The position numbers and the translations under genes were made by a program. From positions 21,568 through 85,567 of the forward strand of contig CAMLHL010000002.1 in the NCBI GenBank assembly GCA_946479855.1: 64,000 nucleotides of DNA, written 5' to 3'. Positions 56,401 through 64,000 of this stretch are shown piece after piece (position 1 is the stretch's first letter; each line of letters begins with the position of its first letter). The notes under the pieces are model-generated. The model was not told the DNA's origin. It searched no databases and saw nothing but the letters and a program-made list of their open reading frames with translations. The stretch is from an uncultured Pseudomonadota bacterium (GTDB taxonomy: Bacteria > Pseudomonadota > Gammaproteobacteria > Burkholderiales > Rhodocyclaceae).

Positions 56401-57284
56401 GCAACCTGCCCAAGCGGACTTCGCGCGCCCTGCTCGACATCGAGGACGACAAGGTGATTCCGGTCATCCGTAATCCGCAGCAGAGCAGCGCCGAATCGGA
56501 GGCTGTTTTCTACTTCCCGGGCTGCGGCTCCGAGCGACTGTTCTCGCAGGTCGGCCTGGCGACGCAGGCGATGCTCTACGAAGTCGGCGCCACCACCGTG
56601 TTGCCGCCGGGCTACCTGTGTTGCGGCTATCCGCAGAACGCTTCCGGCGATGAAGACAAAGGCCAGAAGATCACCACCGACAACCGCGTGCTCTTCCACC
56701 GCGTTGCCAACACGCTGAATTATCTCGACATCAAGACAGTGATCGTCTCCTGCGGCACCTGCATGGACCAGTTGCAGAAATACCAGTTCGAGAAGATCTT
56801 CCCCGGCTGTCGTCTGCTCGATATCCACGAGTACCTGATGGAAAAGGGTATCAAGCTGGAAGGCCTGACCGGTGCCCGCTACATGTACCACGAGCCCTGC
56901 CACACGCCGATGAAGTCGTATAGCGCGCTGGCAGTCACCAAGACGCTGATGGGCCAGGAGGTGCCGCTGACCGACCGCTGCTGCGGCGATGCCGGTTCCT
57001 TCGCCTATTCGCGACCGGATATCGCGACCCAGGTCAAGTTCCGCAAGCAGCAGGACATCGAGCAACGGGCTGCGGATTTGCGCGCCGATGGCTTCACCGG
57101 CGACGTCAAGATACTGACCTCCTGTCCGGCCTGCCTGCAGGGGCTGTCCCGCTACGATGACGATGCCGATACCAAGGCGGACTATATCGTCGTCGAACTG
57201 GCCAAGCACCTGCTTGGAGAAAACTGGATGGCGGATTACGTTGGCAAGGCCAATACCGGGGGGATCGAACGCGTATTGCTCTGA
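53409..57284 (+). CDS. DUF3683 FAD-linked oxidase / Fe-S / CCG-domain oxidoreductase
   Basis: This 1291-residue fusion has four parts. A DUF3683 N-terminus covers about 1-150. A FAD-binding domain (about 175-330) carries [15 protein letters not shown], and a D-lactate-dehydrogenase-type cap (about 400-790) has [17 protein letters not shown] ferredoxin part binds two 4Fe-4S clusters ([11 protein letters not shown], about 822; [14 protein letters not shown], about 882). Two CCG domains (about 1033 and 1160) show FYFPGCG and CCGDAGSF. It probably oxidises a 2-hydroxy acid and passes electrons to the quinone pool. Substrate not determined. It has no membrane helices. Confidence 0.9.
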   Translation: MTARLREIPYNYTSFSDREIVIRLLGADNWAVLDELRAERVTGRSARMLYEVLGDIWVVQRNPYLEDDLLDNRERRDALVNALRHRLKEVEKRRTESESEDPERSAKVKRLVEAAQEAVNRFEARFGETIDLRRKVMKVLGKHTRKDNIAFDGLARVSHVTDATDWRVEYPFVVLTPDTEEEIGHLVRGCIEAGLTIIPRGGGTGYTGGAVPLTPYSAVINTEKLIDIGPVEELVLAGHETPYATIRTGAGVVTDRVSEAASLAGRVFAVDPTSASASCIGGNIAMNAGGKKAVLWGTALDNLAWWKMVDPDGNWLEVERVNHNYGKIHEQENVEFRVKRFDPSGKKALGEEILTMPGAACRKIGLGKDVTDKFLGGIPGVQKEGTDGIIVAARWVLHKMPPIARTVCLEFFGQVREAVPAIVEITDYFKPGGAGHAAGVQLAGLEHLDERYVKAVGYATKAKRHGRPKMVLIGDLVGHDEKAVMAAASEVVRMCNRRAAEGFIAVDAETRKKFWLDRSRTAAISRHTNAFKVNEDVVIPLPRMGDYCDGIERINIELSTQNKLALCAALSEFLQSELPLHAGDANVDKDVLIGDRRQAALDYVEAVRRRWEWLLDNLDLPLAEAEARFGEFGVQAGELTNKAANPTLFHRLQDYSVRTSWKQELQSRLSKIFDGGVYRPIVERLEAIHKEVLRGRVFVALHMHAGDGNVHTNIPVNSDNYEMLQTAHHAVERIMHLARSLDGVISGEHGIGITKLEFLTEEEIGPFRAYKQKVDPEGRFNKGKLMPGGDMGNAYTPSFSLLGTESLIMEQSEIGKISDMVKDCLRCGKCKPVCSTHVPRANLLYSPRNKILATSLLVEAFLYEEQTRRGISLKHFDEFNDVADHCTICHRCLKPCPVDIDFGDVSVAMRNFLRKQDKKRTSPGTLAAMTYLNLKDPATIKLMRGVMMDFGFKAQRLAHKAAKAIGLIQDSRAHPPATLGAPSVKTQVIHFLNRPMPGNLPKRTSRALLDIEDDKVIPVIRNPQQSSAESEAVFYFPGCGSERLFSQVGLATQAMLYEVGATTVLPPGYLCCGYPQNASGDEDKGQKITTDNRVLFHRVANTLNYLDIKTVIVSCGTCMDQLQKYQFEKIFPGCRLLDIHEYLMEKGIKLEGLTGARYMYHEPCHTPMKSYSALAVTKTLMGQEVPLTDRCCGDAGSFAYSRPDIATQVKFRKQQDIEQRAADLRADGFTGDVKILTSCPACLQGLSRYDDDADTKADYIVVELAKHLLGENWMADYVGKANTGGIERVLL

Positions 57285-57394
57285 TTTTTGCCTTTTTTAG
57301 CCGTCGACCGTGAGATTTTCCCCTTCTGCGCGGCGACGGCTTGTGATATTTAAGCTCTGGTGAAATTTCTTTCAGCTCACCGGAGCGATATAGC

Positions 57395-57826
57395 GTGATA
57401 ACTGGCAGTCAGACCTGCGAACTTTGCACCAACCCCGGCGGAACCATCCTGTGGCAGTCTGCCGACTGTCGCGTCATTCGGGTCGACGATCCCCATTACC
57501 CCGGGTTCTGCCGGGTCATCTGGAACGAACATGTTCGCGAGATGACCGATCTGGCACCCGCCGCGCGGGAACAGCTGATGCGTATAGTTTTTGCGGTCGA
57601 AACAGTCGTTCGCCAGCTGTTTTCCCCACAAAAAATCAACCTGGCCAGTTTCGGAAACGTGGTGCCGCATGTCCATTGGCATGTCATCCCCCGTTGGCAG
57701 GATGACCGGCATTTTCCCGAGCCGGCCTGGGGGGCGGTGCACCGCGAAGGTGTTGTCGATCGACCGGCGGTGAGCAACGAGGAAATGGCCGAGGCCCTGT
57801 CGCGCGTCCTGGAAGAACTGCGGTAA
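57395..57826 (+). CDS. HIT-family nucleotide hydrolase
   Basis: The 143-residue protein has the HIT triad HVHWHV (His92, His94, His96) and upstream CELC and FGNVVPH. HIT enzymes hydrolyse or transfer nucleoside monophosphates from dinucleotides or adenylates. The GTG start at 57395 follows GGAG. A T-run motif copy (57285-57311) lies in the 110-bp leader region upstream. The next gene begins 13 bp downstream. Confidence 0.9.
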   Translation: MITGSQTCELCTNPGGTILWQSADCRVIRVDDPHYPGFCRVIWNEHVREMTDLAPAAREQLMRIVFAVETVVRQLFSPQKINLASFGNVVPHVHWHVIPRWQDDRHFPEPAWGAVHREGVVDRPAVSNEEMAEALSRVLEELR

Positions 57827-57839
57827 GGCTGAATTGAAC

Positions 57840-59453
57840 ATGAACATGAACACGATCACCCCCGAAATTCCGCTGGAGATTCCCGATTTACGCACCGGGA
57901 TGGACTACCTCGCCCAGTTGTCGCTGGCCAATCCATTGCTTGCCGAGCGCCAGCTCATGCGTTTTCTCGATGGGTTGCTGGTGGCCCCGCCCGATCCCGG
58001 GGTATTGCTTGCCTTGCTTGAACAGGCGCGGGCGCCGATGTCCTTCGTCGAAGACGAAATGGCGCGGCGCTATCACAGCAAGCCGCTCCCCCTGGTCGGG
58101 GAAGAAGTGTTCTACTTTCAGCAGGTGGTGGCGGCATGGGGCAAGATGGCCAAAGGCTATGCACTCTGCGCCCGCCTTGAGGAGCCGGATGCCGGAAATC
58201 CCCGCTATCTGGCGCTGGTAGCGACGATCCTGCATCGTTGTCTCTACTACACCGGGATGGTGATCCTCGAACACTGCCGGGCGCGACAGGAACTGCCGCC
58301 GGGGGTCTGGCTTGACCTGCACGGCTTCTACGAGAGTGCCGAGGAATGGGGTGTCGCCTATACGCCGGTCGAGGACACCCTCGAAAGCAATCTGCAAGCA
58401 ACCCATTGCGCCGCCGCCTACTCGACATTGTTGCTGGTCGATATCGCCAGCCCCTACAGCCAGAGCATCCGCAACCTTAATCTGATCCGTCGCTGGGCGG
58501 GGATGTGGGCGCCGCTGGTCTCGATCCACAAACTGGTCGATGATCTCGAGATGCCGCCGTACGTCATCGAACTGATGAAGGATGCTCCGCTGCATCCAAG
58601 CCCGGTCAGCGACGAGCCGGGCGGTGACGCACGCCGTCTCGATACCGCCCGCTTGGGATTGCAGATCAATCTGATGCTCAGCCAGCTCCGCCAGCGCATC
58701 ACGCCATCGCAACTGGGTCTAGGCGAAGAAACCTCGGATCATGTCATCGGCCTGCTCGATCGCTTGTCACGGCCATGGACCCAGTTAGCCTCACCGCGAC
58801 GCTTCCGGCGCTTTAGAGCGGCAGGGGATGCCAGGGTGGCGAGCGGGTTCGAGGCAATGCATTTCTGTGTGTCCGGCAAGGAGTTCGAGCAGCCGGACAC
58901 GGCAGCCGCGTTTTCGCGTGGTGACTTCGACCAGTTGTTCACTTTTCGGGATCGGGCCGATCCGGAGCAGGTTCTGGCGATCAAGCCGCAGATCAGTTTT
59001 CCGATTGATAATTGGGCCGCCATCAATCATTCGGCGAATGGCTTTCGCCTCGCCAGAGGCAAGGCCGGGCAGAAGATTTCGCATGGTCAGGTGCTGGCGG
59101 TTTGCCCGCCCGACGGCGAGCAATTTCTGCTGGCCCAGGTGATCTGGTTGATGCAGGAAAAATCGGGTAGCTTGCTGGCTGGCGTGGCGACGTTGCCCGG
59201 AATACCCAGCGGCATTGGGGTGCGTATTGCAACCCAAGCCAGCGGCAACAGCGAGCGCTATGTTCGGGCCTTCCTGCTGCCGCCGGTGCCGGCCATTGGT
59301 GAGGAGGGCTCGCTGGTATTGCCATCGGGCCTGTATCAAGCCAGCCGGATTCTGGAAGTATTTTCCGAGGGCAATACGCCCTGGCCGTTGCAGATGAACC
59401 GTCTGCTGCAGCGCGGTACAGATTTCGACCGCATTAGCTATCAGCTACTTTGA
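57840..59453 (+). CDS. large protein of unknown function, possible PilZ-like C-terminus
   Basis: I do not recognise the main part of this 537-residue protein. The N-terminal two-thirds is helical with many Leu/Ala (about 1-330), has no signal peptide and resembles a helical bundle. The C-terminal part (about 380-480) has an alternating strand pattern around WAAINHSANGFRLA and LLAQVIWLM, which recalls PilZ-like modules in other betaproteobacterial signalling proteins; the RxxxR and DxSxxG motifs are not evident. It follows the HIT gene by 13 bp. Two ATGs (57840, 57846) and a TTG at 57834 are possible starts. Confidence 0.6.
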   Translation: MNMNTITPEIPLEIPDLRTGMDYLAQLSLANPLLAERQLMRFLDGLLVAPPDPGVLLALLEQARAPMSFVEDEMARRYHSKPLPLVGEEVFYFQQVVAAWGKMAKGYALCARLEEPDAGNPRYLALVATILHRCLYYTGMVILEHCRARQELPPGVWLDLHGFYESAEEWGVAYTPVEDTLESNLQATHCAAAYSTLLLVDIASPYSQSIRNLNLIRRWAGMWAPLVSIHKLVDDLEMPPYVIELMKDAPLHPSPVSDEPGGDARRLDTARLGLQINLMLSQLRQRITPSQLGLGEETSDHVIGLLDRLSRPWTQLASPRRFRRFRAAGDARVASGFEAMHFCVSGKEFEQPDTAAAFSRGDFDQLFTFRDRADPEQVLAIKPQISFPIDNWAAINHSANGFRLARGKAGQKISHGQVLAVCPPDGEQFLLAQVIWLMQEKSGSLLAGVATLPGIPSGIGVRIATQASGNSERYVRAFLLPPVPAIGEEGSLVLPSGLYQASRILEVFSEGNTPWPLQMNRLLQRGTDFDRISYQLL

Positions 59454-59516
59454 CCTATCTTGCGGACCTTGGAGAGGGAGTGCGCTAAACTAGCGCCCTT
59501 ATCTCCGGAGGAAACC

Positions 59517-59939
59517 ATGGCAGGTATTGACCGCGATACACCGATACCGAGCGAGATCAAGCTGCACCAGAAATCCCGTCGTCTCGAACTGATTTATGAG
59601 GGCGGTGAAGCCTATTCGCTCGATTTTGAATATTTGCGCGTCTATACGCCGTCAGCCGAAGCCAGAGGCCACGGCCCCGGCCAGGAAACCCTGCAGACCG
59701 GCAAACGCAATGTAACCATCGAACGTATCGAGCCGGTTGGCACCTATGCGCTGCGACTGGTATTTTCGGATGGCCACGACAGCGGCCTGTATTCGTGGGA
59801 TCTGCTCTACAACCTGGGCAAGCATCACGGCGAGTTGTGGCAGGAATATCTGAAACAGATCGAGGAACAGGGGCTGTCGCGCGATATCGACAGTACTTCA
59901 CGTCCCGCAGCAAGTGGCGGCTGCGGTCATCACCATTAA
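59517..59939 (+). CDS. DUF971 (gamma-butyrobetaine-hydroxylase-like N-terminal) protein
   Basis: The 140-residue protein has the DUF971 pattern: [60 protein letters not shown] Cys/His-rich tail (SGGCGHHH) follows, perhaps metal-binding. CGGAGG lies 7 bases before the ATG at 59517. It is almost always next to ubiE in betaproteobacteria and may help Fe-S or ubiquinone biogenesis; that link is by context only. Confidence 0.85.
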   Translation: MAGIDRDTPIPSEIKLHQKSRRLELIYEGGEAYSLDFEYLRVYTPSAEARGHGPGQETLQTGKRNVTIERIEPVGTYALRLVFSDGHDSGLYSWDLLYNLGKHHGELWQEYLKQIEEQGLSRDIDSTSRPAASGGCGHHH

Positions 59940-59943
59940 AACC

Positions 59944-60681
59944 ATGAAAAACGACAAGACGCATTTCGGTTACGAAACCGTTGCCGAACAGGAAAAAGCC
60001 CGCCGGGTCGCCGATGTTTTCGACTCGGTCGCCAGCCGTTACGACCTGATGAACGACCTGATGTCCGGGGGGATGCATCGCTTGTGGAAGGCATTCACCA
60101 TCCAGCGCAGCGGCGTACGCGAAGGCTCCCGCGTGCTCGACGTGGCCGGCGGCACGGGCGACCTGTCGCTGGCTTTTGCCAAAAAAGTCGGCAAGAGCGG
60201 CCAGGTCTGGCTGACCGACATCAACAATGCCATGCTGGCGCATGGCCGTGATCGGCTACTCGATAAGGGATATATGCTGCCGGTCGCGCAATGCGATGCC
60301 GAAAAACTGCCTTTCCCTGACGACTGGTTTGATTGTGTAACTGTCGCTTTCGGTCTGCGCAACATGACGCACAAGGATGTTGCGCTGGCCGAAATGCGGC
60401 GCGTCCTGCGGCCTGGCGGCCGCCTGCTGGTCCTGGAATTTTCACAGATCTGGAAGCCGCTGGCGCCGATCTACGACTTCTACTCCTTCCAGGTCATTCC
60501 GCGGGTTGGCAAGCTGGTAACCAATGATGCCGACAGTTATCGCTACCTCTCCGAATCGATCCGGGTCCATCCGGGGCAGGAGGAGTTGAAGGCGATGATG
60601 GAGCAAGTCGGCTTGGAAAAGGTCGAGTATTTCAATCTCGCCCTCGGCGTTGTCGCCCTGCATCGCGGCTTCAAATTCTAG
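59944..60681 (+). CDS. ubiE: ubiquinone/menaquinone methyltransferase UbiE
   Basis: The 245-residue methyltransferase has [18 protein letters not shown], the SAM motif [33 protein letters not shown] and [14 protein letters not shown]. It methylates the quinone ring in ubiquinone (and menaquinone) synthesis. The ATG at 59944 ([13 protein letters not shown]) is the family start; the 5' end is 4 bp after DUF971. ubiJ follows by 10 bp. Confidence 0.97.
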   Translation: MKNDKTHFGYETVAEQEKARRVADVFDSVASRYDLMNDLMSGGMHRLWKAFTIQRSGVREGSRVLDVAGGTGDLSLAFAKKVGKSGQVWLTDINNAMLAHGRDRLLDKGYMLPVAQCDAEKLPFPDDWFDCVTVAFGLRNMTHKDVALAEMRRVLRPGGRLLVLEFSQIWKPLAPIYDFYSFQVIPRVGKLVTNDADSYRYLSESIRVHPGQEELKAMMEQVGLEKVEYFNLALGVVALHRGFKF

Positions 60682-60691
60682 GATTTCAAGA

Positions 60692-61264
60692 TTGATCGAT
60701 GCCGTGAAACATCTCGCCGTACAGGGCTTGAATCACCTGATCAAAAACGAGTCCTGGGCCTCGGAGAGATTGCGTCGGCACGCTGGTGCCAAGTTCCTGG
60801 CTGAAGGTGGTCCGCTACATATCAAGCTGGCAATCACTGAGCAGGGGCTGTTCATGGCGGCGGATGCGGCCGCCGTGCCCGATGTCACGCTGACCCTGGC
60901 GACCGATTCTCTGCTCACGGCATTGTTTCAACGCGACAAACTATTTTCGTCGGTGAGGCTCGGTGGAGCGGTGGATGTGGCGGAGAGCCTGGCCTTTGTG
61001 TTCCGCAATCTGAGGTGGGATGCCGAGGCTGACCTGGCTGACGTGGTGGGCGACATCGCAGCCCGTCGTCTGGTCTTGCTCGGGAAAATGCTGGCCAGAA
61101 GCCTGCAGGAGGGCCTTCACAAGCTCACGGAAAATGGCAGGGAATACGTTGTCGAGGATTCGGGGCTGCTGGTCGCAGGCAGCGATTTTCTGGCGTTTGG
61201 CAGTGCAGTAGAGCAGTTGCAGGATGATGTCGCCCGCCTGGAGAAAAGGATTTCCTGCCTGTAA
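60692..61264 (+). CDS. ubiJ: ubiquinone biosynthesis accessory protein UbiJ (SCP2-like)
   Basis: The 190-residue protein has a SCP2-type lipid-binding domain (about 25-110) and a helical C-terminus with a coiled coil (SAVEQLQDDVARLEKRI). It helps hold the lipophilic ubiquinone intermediates in the Ubi complex. The usual third gene ubiB is absent; atpC is convergent instead. The start is TTG at 60692 with AGGA nearby, and a GTG at 60704 is an alternative. Confidence 0.88.
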   Translation: MIDAVKHLAVQGLNHLIKNESWASERLRRHAGAKFLAEGGPLHIKLAITEQGLFMAADAAAVPDVTLTLATDSLLTALFQRDKLFSSVRLGGAVDVAESLAFVFRNLRWDAEADLADVVGDIAARRLVLLGKMLARSLQEGLHKLTENGREYVVEDSGLLVAGSDFLAFGSAVEQLQDDVARLEKRISCL

Positions 61265-61284
61265 TCAGCCGTAGGGATAACAAT

Positions 61285-61312
61285 AAAAAAGGCAGCCAAG
61301 GCTGCCTTTTTT
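61285..61312. terminator. bidirectional rho-independent terminator
   Basis: AAAAAAGGCAGCC and GGCTGCCTTTTTT with a 2-base loop form a hairpin flanked by A6 and T6, so it can end transcription from ubiJ rightward and from atpC leftward. It lies 20 bp after the ubiJ stop and 18 bp before the atpC stop. Confidence 0.9.
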
Positions 61313-61330
61313 GTTCCGATGATTTCCGGA

Positions 61331-61756
61331 TTAGTGCGTATGTTTGCGCAGACGCTGGATTGCCTGCAGCTGGGCAACGGCTTGGGCCAATTCGGCTTCG
61401 GCAGCAGCATAATCCATCTCGGCGTTCCGATTGGCCAGGGCTTCCTCGGCACGCTTCTTGGCTTCCAGCGCTTTGGCTTCGTCCAGATCGTGGGCGCGAA
61501 TCGCGGTATCAGCCAACACGGTAATCATGTCGGGCTGAACCTCCAGCATGCCACCGGACACATACACCAGCTCGAACTCGCTGTGGTCGGGCACCTTCAA
61601 ACGAATGGTGCCCGGCTTGATGCGAGTCAGCAGCGGCGTGTGACGCGGCAGGATGCCAAGTTCCCCGGCTTCGCCGGGAAACACTGCGATTTCCACCAGG
61701 CCGGAGAAAATGGATTCTTCAGCACTGACGACATCACAATGAACAGTCATAGCCAT
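61331..61756 (-). CDS. atpC: F1F0 ATP synthase epsilon subunit
   Basis: The 141-residue subunit shows the N-terminal beta sandwich ([49 protein letters not shown]) and the C-terminal two-helix domain ([16 protein letters not shown]). It inhibits and couples the F1 motor. It is the last gene of the atp operon and ends at the shared terminator. atpD is 24 bp upstream. Confidence 0.97.
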   Translation of the reverse strand: MAMTVHCDVVSAEESIFSGLVEIAVFPGEAGELGILPRHTPLLTRIKPGTIRLKVPDHSEFELVYVSGGMLEVQPDMITVLADTAIRAHDLDEAKALEAKKRAEEALANRNAEMDYAAAEAELAQAVAQLQAIQRLRKHTH

Positions 61757-61780
61757 TACTAGCTCCTATGCAGACGCAAA

Positions 61781-63208
<1,428 letters not shown>

Positions 63209-63215
63209 CTACGCG

Positions 63216-64000
63216 TCACACCGCGGCGGCGCCGCTGACGATTTCCGAGAGTTCCTTGGTAATCGCAGCCTGACGGGCCTTGTTGTAAACCAGCTTCAAA
63301 TCGCCGATTACGGTCTTGGCGTTGTCCGAAGCAGACTTCATGGCGACCATCCGGGCGGATTGCTCGGAGGCCATGTTTTCTGCGACGGCCTGATAAATCA
63401 ATGCTTCGACATAGCGGATCAGCAGATCGTCGATGACCGACTTGGCTTCCGGTTCGTACACATAATCCCACTTGTGCGATGCACTGCCGACGGAATCGCC
63501 GGCCAGCGGGAGCAATTGTTCGAACACCGGTTCCTGCTTCATCGTGTTGATGAAGCGGGTGTAGCCAATGTACAGCGCGTCAATCTCGCCCTTCATGTAG
63601 GCGTCGAGTTGCACCTTGACCGGTCCGATCAGCTTTTCCAGGTGGGGCGTATCGCCGAGGCCGGTCACGTGCGAGACGATCTTGGCGCCGGAGCGCTGCA
63701 TGAAGCCGAAACCCTTGTTGCCGATGCAGGTAGCCTGCAGTTTCTTGCCCTGAGACTCGAATTCCTTCATCTTCGCCACGGCGACACGCAGAAGGTTGGA
63801 GTTCAGACCACCGCACAGACCCTTGTCCGAGGTGACCAGGACCAGGCCAACGGCGGCCTGTTCCCGGGTGACCAGGAAGGGGTGACGGTATTCGGTCAGA
63901 GCATGAGACAGGTTGCCTGCAACGCGCCGGATCTTCTCGCCGTAGGGACGGGCAGCCCGCATCCGGTCCTGCGCCTTGCGCATTTTGGATGCGGCCACCA
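63216..64000 (-). CDS. atpG: F1F0 ATP synthase gamma subunit (5' end cut off by window edge)
   Basis: The open frame reaches the window edge. The visible part begins inside the conserved N-terminal helix ([13 protein letters not shown]; the usual opening residues MAxGKEIxxxI lie beyond the window). It includes [12 protein letters not shown] and the C-terminal helix [36 protein letters not shown]. It is the rotary shaft of F1. The start is not visible. The neighbouring atpD follows by 25 bp. Confidence 0.97.
   Translation of the reverse strand, partial: VAASKMRKAQDRMRAARPYGEKIRRVAGNLSHALTEYRHPFLVTREQAAVGLVLVTSDKGLCGGLNSNLLRVAVAKMKEFESQGKKLQATCIGNKGFGFMQRSGAKIVSHVTGLGDTPHLEKLIGPVKVQLDAYMKGEIDALYIGYTRFINTMKQEPVFEQLLPLAGDSVGSASHKWDYVYEPEAKSVIDDLLIRYVEALIYQAVAENMASEQSARMVAMKSASDNAKTVIGDLKLVYNKARQAAITKELSEIVSGAAAV

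Noticed and set aside
53373..57209. 1278-codon minus-strand open frame opposite the flavin/Fe-S oxidoreductase
   Set aside because: It is a shadow of the plus-strand gene, which has complete FAD, Fe-S and CCG motifs; the antisense product has no recognisable domain.

Overview
The window is a GC-rich, gene-dense chromosomal segment of a Gram-negative betaproteobacterium, most likely Rhodocyclales (Dechloromonas/Azonexus-like). This is an inference from gene content and order: recA-recX-lptB-rpoN-hpf-ptsN-hprK, the ubiE-ubiJ pair facing the atp operon, an aryl-polyene-type cluster, and several families typical of the group (DUF1631, DUF3683 oxidoreductase, DUF2905, NDUFA9-like). I saw no tRNA, rRNA, CRISPR array, insertion sequence or prophage. 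Two identical parS-like 14-mers (310-323 and 18425-18438) and the atp genes at the right end suggest an origin-proximal position.

Layout. 1-8406 (minus): the 5' part of an aryl-polyene/fatty-acid-like cluster with two ACPs, ketosynthase, membrane protein, AMP-ligase, FabA/FabZ-like dehydratase, acyltransferase, LolA-like carrier, MMPL exporter and a truncated alpha/beta hydrolase. Most genes overlap by a few bases. 8542-18385: PAP2 protein, dsbD-cutA, an ABC-2 permease and its likely ATPase lying apart (11.3-12.1 kb and 16.5-17.5 kb), HDOD protein, HAD phosphatase, B12-type radical SAM protein, secreted cupin, small hydrolase and a 2Fe-2S ferredoxin. 18428-24725: P-type cation ATPase, VanZ-like protein, sodium/solute symporter, RluA-type pseudouridine synthase and a small secreted protein. 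24734-30698: a LexA box, then recA-recX-lptB-rpoN-hpf-ptsN-hprK and a PsiF-repeat protein.

30749-47057: cyclase-FHA protein, ttcA, a FIST sensor plus hybrid kinase pair, MidA-type methyltransferase, small motility protein, cca, NDUFA9-like protein, DUF1631 protein, soluble lytic transglycosylase and 5-formyl-THF cyclo-ligase. 47038-51218 (minus) is a compact sulfur operon: sbp, a catalytically dead EAL protein, cysK, a MalY-type C-S lyase and a small membrane protein. A 13-bp-arm hairpin that would hide the sbp ribosome-binding site lies at its head. 51324-61264: ilvA, a YqaA-like protein, a 1291-residue flavin/Fe-S oxidoreductase, a HIT protein, a large unknown protein, a DUF971 protein, ubiE and ubiJ. 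A bidirectional terminator separates ubiJ from atpC-atpD-atpG, which run off the right edge.

The points most worth following are the sulfur operon with its leader hairpin and degenerate EAL protein, the LexA box at the head of the recA-to-hprK gene train, the paired parS sites, and a recurrent T-run plus GTYGACCGT motif. Most of the window is ordinary core chromosome, and I did not find an unmistakable new defence or mobile system.
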